Part shown: piece by piece, positions 47,476 through 59,175 of the stretch
Layout of the letters: each line of letters starts with the position of its first letter
How positions within the stretch are numbered: the first letter of the stretch is position 1
Source: Lichenostomus cassidix
Taxonomy: Eukaryota; Chordata; Aves; Passeriformes; Meliphagidae
Length of the DNA stretch: 64,000 nucleotides
Direction of reading: 5' to 3'
Assembly: GCA_008360975.2 (NCBI GenBank)
Contig: CM039184.1
Span: 50,806,797 to 50,870,796 of the forward strand
Made by a program: the position numbers and the translations under genes
The notes under the pieces: generated by a model
Seen by the model: only the letters and a program-made list of their open reading frames with translations
Database searches by the model: none
Told to the model about the DNA's origin: nothing

Positions 47476-50400
47476 CACAAACCCCCAAAATATTAGGTCC
47501 TACTCTGCAGCAGCCAAAATGCTTCTCACACAAAGGCTTGTTCTTGGGTTTTTGCTATCAACCAGTATCCTCAACATCTAATGTTGGTAATGTTACAGAG
47601 AGAGTAATTCACCTTGCAAAATAATGTGTTTGTGGTGTCTTTTGAGTTTCATAAGGAAAAGAAAAAAAATCACCCAAAATTTCATTTTTCCTCAGCTCAT
47701 TAAATATACTTAGAAGCAAGACACTTTGAGTAATATTGGCCAGAGTCTTGAAGTTATTGTCTTAAACTTACAAGGCTAATGACCCAAATGAATACACTCA
47801 ATGCATCTATTTACTTGAAAACTAATTAAAAGTTTCTAATTAGAACAGTTAGAGTATTAGCTCTCATTTTCCTTTAGTACCAGCCAGAAGAAAAGTAAAT
47901 GAGTCACTTTGTGGGGATATCCAGTATATTTTCATTAATTTTTCTATCATTTTGGAAGTTAGAAATGTCTTTATACTGGAATGCAAATTTACTGTGTTAT
48001 GTACTATAATGGCTGAAGATTTAAAAATAATTAAAATTTTTACATTTAAATATTATTTTTAACCAATTTAATTTAAGAACAAAATGAGAAAATACTATTA
48101 ACTTTAATTCAGGAAGATTTTAAATAATTATTCATTAGAATAAAATAGACAAAAGATACAGTTCCAACAATATATATTGTAAAAACAGATTTTGTTACAA
48201 TGTACCTAGTGTACCATTCTGAAAATAGTTTTACTGGCCAAAAGAGCAGCAGAAAGTACCATAATATACTTAAGCTGCAGTTATGGTTTTGGGAGTGAAG
48301 GAAGGCTAGAGCAGATACATATCAGGAAATACAAGAGGAAAAAAAAAAGATAAAGAATAGAAGGAATGTAGGACTGCTACTTAGAAATTGAGAAAGATAA
48401 AATGTCACACAAATAATTGTTTCTCAATTTAAAGTAATACCACATGTTTTCACTTTGAAAAAGCTATTATGAGATACTACTTAAAAAATTATATGCACTT
48501 GTTGTAATAGAATCTCAAAAGGGTAAAGGCACGAGTGATAAAAAACAATTTTCCTTGTGCTGCCTAGATGGGTCATTTCTTTCTGGGAAAGCAGAGTCAA
48601 CTACTTCCCTTCATGAAAAATCACAGGCATAAAGAAATAGTTTTAGTGTATTTTCATAATATTTAAGGACATTCTTCTGGTCTAAATTTTATGAATTTAT
48701 TAATGGTTTACAGTCCCTCATATTTTCAGCTGTATTTATGGAAGCACTCTAGTTGGAAAAGGCTCTCTTAGATAGAAATTAATTTTGAGATTATAACTGT
48801 GTGTGGCAGAAAACTACATTTGATACCACAAATGACTGTTGATCTCTCAGTACTTTCACTATACATTTCTTTAAATGATCAGAAAATGAATTTCTAGACA
48901 CATTCCTTTATCAGGCTGTAAGTTGTTAAAACTAGAAAAAAAAATTTGTAGTAATATAGTATATTATTTTCTGTTGTTAAAAAGACAATATATTTATTGC
49001 AACGAGAAATCTGTCTTTTCCAATAGCAATGCATCTAAGCTCAGAGACCACATACATAGACTAGTCAATATATCAACATGCAAAAAGTGAAGAAGCTGTT
49101 TCAACAAGCATAATTTCTAATTTAATAAGAAATTACTTTGGTTTACTACTTGATAAATGATATCTGTCTCAATCTGAAATCTTCCTTAGTTGCAGGTTTG
49201 AGCAGATGATGCACATAGTACATGGTCTGATAGTCAGCATATAGGTTTCAATAAGAAATATAACTGATTCGAGAACAATATATCTGATTCAAGAGGAAGA
49301 CCATCTCATGTGTTGAATAATTTATAAATGTCTTTCAAAAGAAGATGTATCTATGACCTGTATCAAATTTACTGAATATTGCCTTTTTTCAGTGTGTGGT
49401 TTGTAAGATTCCTTGATGTCAGTAATTCATGATCTATATTCCTGCTGATATTCTAACATATCCATATCACTTGAATTTTCCAATTGAACAAAAAATAAAT
49501 GTGAAAAGAAGCAAAACTACACATTACATCTGCAATAAATTCAATCTCAACTACCTTTCCAGATCAAATGTGATACTCCAATCTGTCAATTAACAGCCCA
49601 GCATTGTATTACTTGAATAAAAGCTCTATTCGTATCTTTTCACAGTAAACATTTTTCAAACTTTTTACTAGATTTTTAAGGTAAGTTTACATTAACAAAT
49701 ACTTCATGAAAACAAGGGAAATAATGTTGTTAAAAATATACACTAAATCTACCCAATTCTGCATGCTTTTTTTCATGCTTTTAAAATGGCTTTAGGCAGC
49801 CTTAATCTTTCTTCTACATGAAACTTGAACTTTCACAAAGTTATCATCTATTTGATAATTTTTTTGAGGTTGCAAAATTGAAATTAATTAAGTTTGAGCC
49901 TATTACCTCTCTTGTACTTATTTACATTATTTCTTCTATATTTTCTGCCATTTGTTATATGCTTCTCAGGAAAGATTATCTCAGCTTGTGTTACTTAGTC
50001 ACAGTAAATAAATCATCGTTTTACTATCAATTTTTACTGATGTATCGCAGCAAATTAAACAGTAAGTTTGTGGGTTTTTTAAAGAAACTTCAGTTTTCTT
50101 TTTCTGTGTGTAATAGTGATAGAAAAACATTAGTAATTATCTTAAATGACATTTCTGTAATATTTTTATTTTAATTTGAGAAGAAATACATAGAGTAATA
50201 TTATGTAAAAGTGACTTCTCACGGTAATTCAAGTAAATATTTGTTATATGTCCTGTTCATATGATGAAGAACATTTCAACTATTGCAGTGGAGATAAGAA
50301 TTATAAAGTATAGTTTCATGCTTATCTAAGCAATGACTTGTTGTTTAATGAGCTCTGAAACCATTAGGCCAATTTAGTCCACAGGTCAACTCATTGATTT

Positions 50401-51123
50401 CACTATTTTGTTATTTCACATAAATAACATAAATGTCTCTTATGTTATTCTGCCTGTGATGGTAGCAGACACTTTTTAGGAAGAATATGTAATTCTGTTC
50501 CCCAACTGAGGTCTGTTACCCTCATTACCACTCCATTTCTACTCCTTCCCCAGACAGTACACAATAGCTGAATTAGGGCAAATTCCCTTTCCTATCTTCC
50601 TCCTGTCTTTCCTGTCTTTTGCCCATGATTTTTTTTCAAATCTCTTTCTGCTCTTGCAGATACTGTCTGCTTTCATAGTCTCCTGCAAGAAAGGATTCAA
50701 AAACTCACTAACAGCTGTGTAAAACTGTGGTATCTTAACTATTTTAAACCAATCTTGTACTATTTTAAATGACTGTATCCTAGCTTCAGTATTGTGAGAT
50801 TTTGTTCTAAACTCAGCTTGTCTTTGATTCCATTCACCTCAATCATATCCTCACCTTACCTGCCTCCTCCATTGAGCAGTCAGTCACAAGACTCTTAGAA
50901 TTTCCTTACAGAGCAGATATAGCATTTACTTTTTCAATTGCCTTTCTCTCTACCATCTCAAATTCTACTACTTCTTTCAGATGCAAAGAACAAATTTTTT
51001 TATAGTAATTGAGGCTGTGAGTCTGCCAAGGTTTTCTACACAAAAATGTGCTGCTTCTTTTTCTCAGTTCCTTTCACAATGATGCTCAATTACTTTTTTT
51101 TCCCTTTTTTTGGTTCTTTTCAG
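47476..51123. other. AT-rich unique DNA, no gene seen
   Basis: About 3.6 kb of unique sequence. The 118-codon frame at 49818-50174 is hydrophobic and rich in F, I, L and S, as expected of a chance frame in T-rich DNA; it has no recognisable domain. The frame at 47415-47624 begins in the CR1 fragment. Confidence 0.5.
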
Positions 51124-51215
51124 GGACAGAACCGGTGCTTTTTGACACATGTCAACAATGACAAAAAGATTTATTTTGAAACCCGTTCCTGCCAATTTTC
51201 AGTTCAGCATCCTAT
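51124..51215 (+). CDS. Candidate internal coding exon, gene unknown
   Basis: A long pyrimidine tract (51095-51120) ends in cag at 51121-51123, a strong splice-acceptor pattern. The 92-nt segment is followed by gtaagg at 51216, a good donor. Only one of three frames is open across it (phase 0 at entry, two bases over at exit); the other two hit stops. The 30-residue peptide begins GQNRCFLTHVNN, has a charged middle (DKK) and ends FSVQHP. Base composition is less AT-rich than the flanks. I do not recognise the protein. There is a faint resemblance to the second half of a WW domain (aromatic pair, H-[VI]-N, then a late P), but the key aromatic and proline positions do not fit well, so I do not assign it. 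No neighbouring exon was found in the window. It may belong to a gene with very long introns, be a relic, or be chance. Confidence 0.35.
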
Positions 51216-54200
51216 GTAAGGGGATTTTATCACTTTTCCTGCATGCATTAAGTTATGTTTGTCTACTTTAAAGCTGACTTGACACCATTTTGCTCACTGA
51301 CTGAACACCAACAAGTTTTGAGACCCTTCCTTACAATTGGCATCATGTTTGATGATTCGAAAAAGTTCCTAGTATGGGTCATACAAACTTTTGACATAGC
51401 TTCTCAATACAATTTTAAAGGAAAAACAGAAAGAAAAAAGTATGTCTTTTATGTGCAGTGAATTCACATTATTTGTATTACTGTGAATTTATTAGTGAAA
51501 AGTCTTAAAGACAATCATTATTGAAGAGTAAGGTATTTTTCTTCAATTTTCACAAAATCAGTTTGCAAATTCAGTTTGAAGCATAATGAAAATGCCTTAT
51601 GTTCTACTATTTTACAGTAAAATTATTTACAATGTTAAAATTATATGAAAAACCTTTTCAAACTTTCTTTCATCTTTAGCTCTTCAAATACTTCCTTTTT
51701 TGCATTTCCCTTTCCCCTTTCTGAAATGATACTGCTCATATTCAACATAACTTTTCAAAGCTCTTTTTATGTACCCACTAGGCTTCCATACAATCTTCTT
51801 CATTTTACTTTTCCCTAAAACTAAATTATTCTTTGTACATCTAGACTTCTTTTTCTTTGTGATTTTTCTATTTTGTTTGAACAAAACAGAATGTTGTTTT
51901 ATTTCTGAAATTCTGCCCATCCTGGAGCTTAACATCTACAGTGAACAAATTTGGGGTTTTTAAATCAAGTAGCGTTTGTCAGCCAAATCACTTTTTATAC
52001 AACTTCTCTACATTAACTGCATTTACATAAGATGTTTATGCCAGCACTGCTACATCAATGGAAAATGCAGATATTTAAAATCACGATCACCAAAGCTATA
52101 CTGCAGAGTAAAATTGGGTGTATGTTCATTGTGTCACCTCTGGTGAATGGGATTACAATTGTTTTGATAGGTTGAGCTAACTACTTGGTTATGCATATAC
52201 ACAAAACCTGTCCTGCATTTTTTCTCATCAATTATGCAGGATTATCCCCTTGAAATGACTTTGCCTGTCTGACACACCCAACCTTGAATCTTCCTCAAAT
52301 GCATGGCATTTACTCACATTTCATAGGTCTGAAGTAAAAAGACCACTTTTTGAATTGGGATTCAAATTTCTTATATTAGTCAACAGTGTATCAGTGCTCA
52401 AACCACGCCCCTCCCCAAAACCCAAAACCCAAACCAACAAAAAGAAAAATAAAAAAACCTCAAAACCTAAAAAAGACTCCCAAACCACAAAAGGAAATAG
52501 AATGCATGGCTCCAGGCAACAGAATCTATACTTCCCCAAAAAGACTGTAAATGACTGGAAATACTCAGTTTTGGTCAGTAAAGTCCTAGAAGGAATCCAA
52601 AATGTTCTGAAGTGACTAAACAGGAATCCAAAGTTCTTGATCATATAGCTAAAATGGGTATATACTACTGAAGAAAAGATGGTTAGGCTTGAAATCTTTT
52701 TTTCAGTTTCAGTACAAGACAGTTTATATGCCTTCTAGCTCTAGTAAAGATAGAAAAAAAATAATCCAGGGAGTTAGGTTTCAAAAGCTTAACTTTTTCA
52801 AAATTAGTTATACAGTCTTATAGTCTCCGTAAACATCAAGTTGCATCAAATAAACAAAGGTAATCATCTCGTCCATACACAATTTGGAAAAATTAAAAAA
52901 AAATCAAACTAACTACGAACACTTGCAAAGACAAAAAATTGCTAATGGACACATATCACAGCTGATATTTCAGTGCGCAGCCTGAACACCTTTCAAGTGG
53001 TACATTTTTCTTTGAAGATTTTTTGAATGGACAATCCAAATTAGAGAAAAAGAATTGCAACATATCTAGCTGTCTTTTATACTTGTCTTGGAAGGAAATA
53101 CTTTGCAATTTTAGCTGTGTAACATGTAATCTAGATGTTCCTCTGTAACAGGCAACAGTGCAGTTTGGGATTAAATCTATTTTAGTGGCAATACCTTTCT
53201 TTAAATATTATTTTAAATCTTTGGTAAACTTATTTGAGAGGACTGAGAGGTGGGGCCTTCCGATCCAGTATGTTAGTCTAGAATGTAAATTAATATAATC
53301 TTTTGGCAATTTCTAATGACCTTTTAGCTATGACATGTATGAAAAAGAAATAGAAGCATCACAAAAATATTTAATCTGGAAACTGTCTTTTTGTTTGTCT
53401 CTACACCAATAAAGGTATCTTAAAAAAAAATTCTTTATTGTGAGGCATGTTCACTGAACTGTGCTTCCCACATCAGAGTTTATGTCTACTCTGATTATAG
53501 TCTTTGGAGCTCTTTGGATAATTTGCTGCCAAAGCCTCCATTGCTCCTGCTACTGACAATCACTATGATAGCATATGAGATTTGACCTTTCCACTGGTGT
53601 CACCTACAATAGTCCTTACAGAATAACTACTAAAAAGAATCCCAAGCCTCCGCCATAGGTTTAAGTGGAAATGAAAGCTAAATCTCCTAGTTCCTTTTGC
53701 TAGATGCAGATGCTTTAAAAGTCCATACAAAACTTCTGCTTTTGATGTGGAAAGCTCCTGTGCATTTTTGCTCACTCAGCATTGAAGAGCTGATGAAAGG
53801 ACTTTATTACATACAAAGCTTTCAGATGTGGAAAGCTCTTGTGGAAAAGGAAGGCCGTGTCAGGAATAACAGCTAGGTGACCAAATTACTCATACTTTAG
53901 TCAGATCAGGATAGGTGAGAATAACTCTGTTTTCAAGGTATTAATGGCCTAATGGCACTAGCAAAATGAAATGAGCTATTTTAAAGTTTTTTTAAATGAT
54001 AAGAAAAAAAATCAGTAAGAAAACGTGTAAAATTTATGAGGTACAATATATTTTGAGTTTGGATACAGTAAAATTCTTTTACTGGTTTTAGAATTGTATA
54101 CTGTTGTAAACAATTTCCATGATACAATTTTAGAAGGCTTAGAACAATGGCTTTGCAATTTACCGAATTTAGTCCTTCTTTAAGATTTTTCTCAATGAAT

Positions 54201-54319
54201 ACTGTACATGCTTAACAATGATAGTTTTCTTGGTCATGAACATATGAAAATTCTATATTTGGTCATTTTTCCTTACATTCAAATTATTTTAAAGATGGAA
54301 TGTTCCAAATGGTAAGCAG
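51216..54319. other. AT-rich unique DNA, no gene seen
   Basis: About 3.1 kb. It includes an A/C-rich low-complexity tract at 52385-52500. A short word gatgtggaaagctc occurs twice, near 53738 and 53826. Frames at 51255-51461, 51684-51935, 51769-51963, 52321-52644, 52355-52615 and 53563-53775 are short, biased in composition and unrecognised. Confidence 0.5.
52385..52500. repeat. A/C-rich low-complexity tract
   Basis: The plus strand is nearly free of G and T, with repeated ccaaaa/cccaaa words and A-runs, resembling the tract at 25001-25165. Confidence 0.75.
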
Positions 54320-54862
54320 AGGTGATCAACTTTCACCCAGAAATGTGCCCAGTTGGCAAGGAAGTCCAAAGGCATCCTGGCTTATATCAAAGACCATGTG
54401 GCCAGCAGGACCAGGGCAGGGATTGTCCCCCTGTACTCAGCACCAGTGAGGCCACACCTTGAACACTCTGTCCAGTTCTGGGCCCCTCACTTCAATGAGG
54501 TGCTGGAGCAAGTCCAGAGAAGGGGAATGTAGCTGGTGAAGGGATGAGAGTGTCATATGAGGAGTGGCTGAGGGAGCTGGGGTTGTTTAGCCTGAAGAAA
54601 AAGAGGCTCGAGGAGACCTTATCACTCTCTACAAGTGCTTGAAAAGAGGTTGTAGGAAGGTGGGGTTCAGCCTCTTCTCCCAAGCAACCAGTGATAGGCC
54701 AAGAGGAAATGATCTCAGGCTGTACCAGGGAGATTTAGGTTGGACATCAGGAAGAATTGCTTCACTGAAATTATTGTCAAGCACTGGAATGGACTTCTTA
54801 CTGAAGTGGTGGAGTCACCATCCCTAAAAGTGTTCAAGAAATGGCTGGTGTGACACTTATCC
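54320..54862 (+). mobile_element. CR1 LINE fragment, plus strand, 3' end missing
   Basis: CR1 landmarks run in order: caccagtgaggccacacctt, ctgtccagttctgggcccct, agtccagagaaggggaatgt, gctgagggagctggggttgt, ttatcactctctacaagtgc, aggttggacatcaggaagaa and aagtggtggagtcaccatcc. They encode the end of ORF2. Similarity stops at about 54862, before the usual 3' terminal repeats, so this copy has lost its 3' end by deletion or is a fragment of a larger event. Frames at 54492-54683 (minus) and 54639-54827 (plus) are shadows or fragments. Confidence 0.93.
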
Positions 54863-55439
54863 CTATGTATTGCACAGATTGCTTTCTAAGAATTGTAGCT
54901 GTACAGACACAGTAAATGACACAATTTACTCTAAAAATTTACAATTAATAATGTGGAAATTTCTCGGAATTTATAGTGAAGCTTTTCACCAAAACAGTCC
55001 AGGGGCAATTTTGAAGCGGCAGGATATAAATTGTTGTTCATTAAAAATTCAGATAATGTAAGCTAGGGAAAAACCTCCAAAATAAAGCATTTAACAAAGA
55101 GACTATAGGTGCAGAGTTTGGGCAGATGTTCTTAAGAGGTCAAGACAATTGATAAAAAAGGATTAACAAATATAACAAGTTTCGTTTTTAATCGCTAAGC
55201 ATTTCCTTCAAAGTTCAGGTTCCTGCTGAGTTGAAGACAACCTCTTCCACTTTGCACATTTAGACATGATTTCAATTATAGATTGTGAACAGGGGAATAT
55301 TCTCTTTTGGCTTAGTTATTTGTATTCATATGTTAAATTCTGGATTCCAGGATATAAAGAGAAGTAAGTTCCATGCATAAATGTGTGGTGGAAAAGTTTC
55401 AAAACACAAACTTCTTAAATATGCCAGAGACTTTTGGTT

Positions 55440-55530
55440 GTTGTTTTGCCTTGTTTGTTTTGCTGTCGTTTTTTTGGGCTTTTTTTTTTGTTTGTTTGTT
55501 TTTTGGTTTTTGTTTTTTTTTAAAGCAGAT
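55440..55530. repeat. T/G-rich low-complexity tract
   Basis: The plus strand consists mostly of T-runs broken by single or double G (gtttgtttg, ggttttt). It is the complementary type to the A/C tracts at 25001 and 52385. A second similar tract lies at 55795-55850. Confidence 0.85.
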
Positions 55531-57300
55531 TAAATCAAACAGAAAAATCTGGAAAACAGCAAAAGTCCCATGAAAAGATCTAAAGATCTTTCAATATCTT
55601 TTCCTGGCAACTTCTTTACATTTAATGCTCAGAAGAATATTTTTCTCTTTTCAGTAAGGATTATAATTAGGAAAGGACACAGAGTTAATGTGCTTTCATG
55701 CTCCAGGCTGTATATATTCTAATGTAGATCAATAGGGAAAGAAGGTAACAAAGAAAGAAAGAATGAATGAAACTGAACTTTCAGTTTTGGTGTTTGTTTT
55801 TTCAGTTTTTTTGTTTGGTTTTTTTTTTGTTTTTTTTTTTTTTTTGCAGCAAGGGTGGAGGAGTGTTGATTGTTAATGTTTTTAGCTTAGAAAATTTGCT
55901 TAACTAACATGCCATTCAAAACACTACATATTAGAAAGTGGCATCCTTTCAAAATGAAGATTTGATAGCATGATTTAAAAAAAATGCTTAAAAGTTATGG
56001 CTCTAAGCAATGGGTTTCATATACAAGCTCTGCCAATTTTCTCTCAAGTACATGAAAAATTTGCACTTCAATAAATCAAACTCTAAATTAAAGCTCAAAA
56101 AGCAAGCACAAAAATGAAGGCTACACTGTTGAAAATGTCTTGAGTGACTTGACTAACATCAATGAGTTTTTGTTACAACTTCCAGGAGAAAATCCAATCC
56201 TTCAGGTATAAAGAGAAAGAAATAGTCCAATAAAGACCATTAGAACAAGGCTGAAAGCTGCTTTTATTTGACAATAACAGCTTTTTTTCCCCTTGATATT
56301 GTGATCCTGATTATGATACATTGGTGATGAATTTGAGACTATATCATTGAAATCAAGTCTGTTACACTTAACTTAGTCTCATTCCTCTTTTCACAGAGCT
56401 AATTTCATAGATTTAATTAACAATAAACAAGTAAACATAGATAAAAAATAAAAATACTTTGTTACCAGTGAAAAATGCCAGAGTCATTTCTCATTCAAGG
56501 GAACCAGAGTTAATATTATATAGATGAGATAAATAACTTGACAATAGTGGTTTCCAAAACAAATTGATGTTTGAAAGTCACATTGTCCAGACAACATATA
56601 ACCTCTCTCCTAAGGTGCCTTATTACATGTTTGAAAATGTTTTAAACCCATAAAGCAGTAAAGTTTGGATACAGCACATTTCTAAAACAGTTCACTGTTT
56701 AAAGTAAATCCTTTCCCCCTAGTATGCAATGCCCTAAGATTTTGCTGCTTTCTTGGTTTTTTGTTTGGTTTTTTTTTTAATCAATAGAAAATGATAACTA
56801 TGCTACAATAAAAAAGCATTTAAACAGTACCAATATCAGAAGACTAAAAGAATGCAAGTCTTTCACCTTTATTTCAAATAAAGTTGGTAAAATTAACAGG
56901 ACTGTTACATACGGCAAAAAAATAGGTCACAATATTGTATATAATTAACTATATTTCCCATTCTTCCTATTTTACACTGCTTCTAGCTTTGAAAATCAGA
57001 TATTGCAGTCTAGAATGCCATCAAGAGCTCTTGCAGAGATTTTAGAAAGTATTCATAGCCATTGAGGAGTATTCTACCTTTTTATTCACTGAACTTCTCA
57101 AAGAAATAAATGTACATAGAAAATACTTTAAGTGAAGTTTCTTTATCTATTTTGTCTATTTTACTGGGGTGAGTGAAGTTTCACATAGCTAAGGGTATGA
57201 AAACTTTAAGCTGTTTTTCTTTGTCCAGTTTCCCTATTTTTTAAAATCAGCAATAAAAAATTAATATGGTGCCATTATGCTTCACAGTTCTGTTTGCCTT

Positions 57301-57332
57301 TTCTTTGCATTGTATTTTCTTTGCATTGTATT
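57301..57332. repeat. Exact 16-bp tandem duplication
   Basis: The unit ttctttgcattgtatt is repeated twice without mismatch. Confidence 0.93.
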
Positions 57333-58248
57333 TTTTGTGCATACCTGTTATGGATATCTATTGACTGCAACAGTTTTCTGATATTATGCTAAAGCTATTG
57401 GGAAGTAAGTTTAAATTAGCAGAATATATGGGTTTATGCATCCCTTTCTTGTTATCAGTTGTTGACATTCTTCTACCTTCTACTCACAGTAGAATCTTGC
57501 ATGCATTTTAAATTTTGCAAAGATGAAGGAAAATGAAACAGAACCAACAGTTTGTTCTTATGAGACTAGCAGTAAACACTGAATCCTTTTTTCTGGCTTT
57601 CATATGAATGTTGGCCTGAATAAATAAGAAATGCTAGCTGAAGCTTGGAACACTCAGAACTCTGCAAAAGTCCTCTGTTTAGCTCTGATGAAAATAAATG
57701 CAGCTCACTGTTTTTGAATGTCTCCTTCCAGATAGACTCCAAGATGAAACAGTGAGCATCATTACAGGAAAATAGCTGATAATTTATTGAGAGTGAAACT
57801 CACTCTTTGGATCTAAATGATACTTAAATGGAAAGTAATTTTTAATAGGTTTCAGCTGATCCCATGTCAGGTTAATTTACAATTCTTCCAAGACAAAGAG
57901 AGTATTACACTCACATTAAATGTATTATATTTTTAAGGGTGGGAAATAGTCATGCTTTAGCTGTGCTGTCTGTGATAGATTTTTTTTCAGAATTGGAGCA
58001 CACAAATACTATTTCACATGTGATTATATATTGTTTTGAAAACCTGTTCCATGCTTTTTCAAATGAGAATGGAAAGCAGAATTTAGAGAGGAACTCCACT
58101 TAACAGTGAAGGACATCAGTACTTTCCAATGTTAAATGTTCATTATTCTCTTAATAAATACATACTATGAATAAATAAAAACGTCTTTCTTCACTGAGAC
58201 TAGAGAAGTTTGCAGGTTTTGACTGGTGTAAATTAATTTCCTTCACAG

Positions 58249-58791
58249 TGCCTGGTTTGGGGCTATGTTTTGGAATTGTGCTGAACACAGGACTGATAAT
58301 ATAGAGATGTTTTTGTTATTGCTGAGCAGCGATTACACAGAGCCAAGGCCTTTTCTGCTTTTCATACTGCCAAGCTGGCAAGGAAGTTGGGGTGTGCATG
58401 GAGGGTTGGGAGGAGACACGGCTGGGATAGGTGACCCAAAGTGACCAGAGGGATATTCCAGACCATATCAGATCATGCTCAGTGTATAAAGTGGGGGAGA
58501 AGAAGGAGTTAGGGGGATCATTTGAAGTGATGACATTTGCCTTACCAAGTCACAATTACATCTGATGGGGATCGGCTGTCCTGGAGATGGCTGAACACCT
58601 GCCTGCCCATGGGGAACAGTGAATTAATTTGTGATTTTGCTTCACTTGTGTACAGCATTTGATTTCCCTATTAAACTTTCTTTCTGTGAATTCACAAGTT
58701 TTCTAGCTTTCACCCTTCCAATTCTCTGCTGGGGGAACACAAAATGAGCGGCAGTGTGGGGCTTTGTTACTGGCTTGGGTTAAATCACAAG
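58249..58791 (+). mobile_element. ERVL-like LTR, plus strand
   Basis: Recognisable avian ERVL-type LTR blocks appear in order: tgttattgctgagcagcgat, acagagccaaggccttttct, gacacggctgggataggtga, gggatattccagaccatatc, a TATA box (TATAAA, 58485-58490), an ATTAAA signal at 58670-58675, acaagttttctagctttcac and a terminal tgggttaaatcacaa. The left end is taken at tgcctggtttggggc; it may be slightly truncated. No clear TSD was found. This family differs from the LTR at 32200-33565. Confidence 0.82.
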
Positions 58792-59007
58792 AAGTTTCTT
58801 GCATGGGGCAGCAAAGAAGGTGTGAATTTTAATTGGTTTTGAAACAGTTACACTTCTAAGGCCTTCAAACCAGCAGTTAATGTATGTGAAAGTCCAATAT
58901 CCAACTAACCAAGAATCTTATAAAATGTCACAGAAAAGTGAACCAGAAATTATAGAAAAAATTATAGGAAATCAGCCTAGTTTTAATTTAGAGAGTATGA
59001 AATTGTG

Positions 59008-59175
59008 TGTTGGGTGTCCATGGCAGAGGGGGCTGCATTCAGGAGAGGCTGGGCTTGCCCATGCCAGGCACAGCTGGTTCCAGTTGGCTCCAACTGGCCT
59101 CAAGGGATCCACAACAGGACACAGATTAACTCCTCAACAAAGCTGGTGGTGGCTCTGTGAAAACTTGTTACTAAA
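59008..59175 (+). mobile_element. ERVL-like LTR 5' (U3) fragment, plus strand
   Basis: The fragment begins TGTTGGGTGTCCATGGCAGA and continues with blocks corresponding to the U3 start of the LTR at 32200-33565 read on its coding strand: ggggctgc, then the ccagttggctcc/aactgg block, then gtggtggctctgtgaaaac. Only the first 170 bp or so remains; similarity is lost in AT-rich sequence after 59175. The 100-codon frame at 58880-59182 overlaps it and is not credible. Confidence 0.68.

Larger units (their letters stand above)
54863..58248. other. AT-rich unique DNA, no gene seen
   Basis: About 3.4 kb. T/G-rich low-complexity tracts lie at 55440-55530 and 55795-55850, and a 16-bp exact tandem duplication at 57301-57332. 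The frames at 54870-55061 and 55373-55573 are unrecognised; the latter runs through the T/G tract. Confidence 0.5.

Noticed and set aside
49818..50174. 118-codon hydrophobic frame
   Set aside because: The T-rich codon content produces F/I/L/S-rich frames by chance; there is no splice or promoter context and no domain.
51124..51215. Assignment of the candidate exon to a WW-domain gene
   Set aside because: A loose match of H-[VI]-N and a distal proline is present, but the aromatic pair and the tryptophan/proline positions expected of a WW domain are not matched, so no gene name was given.
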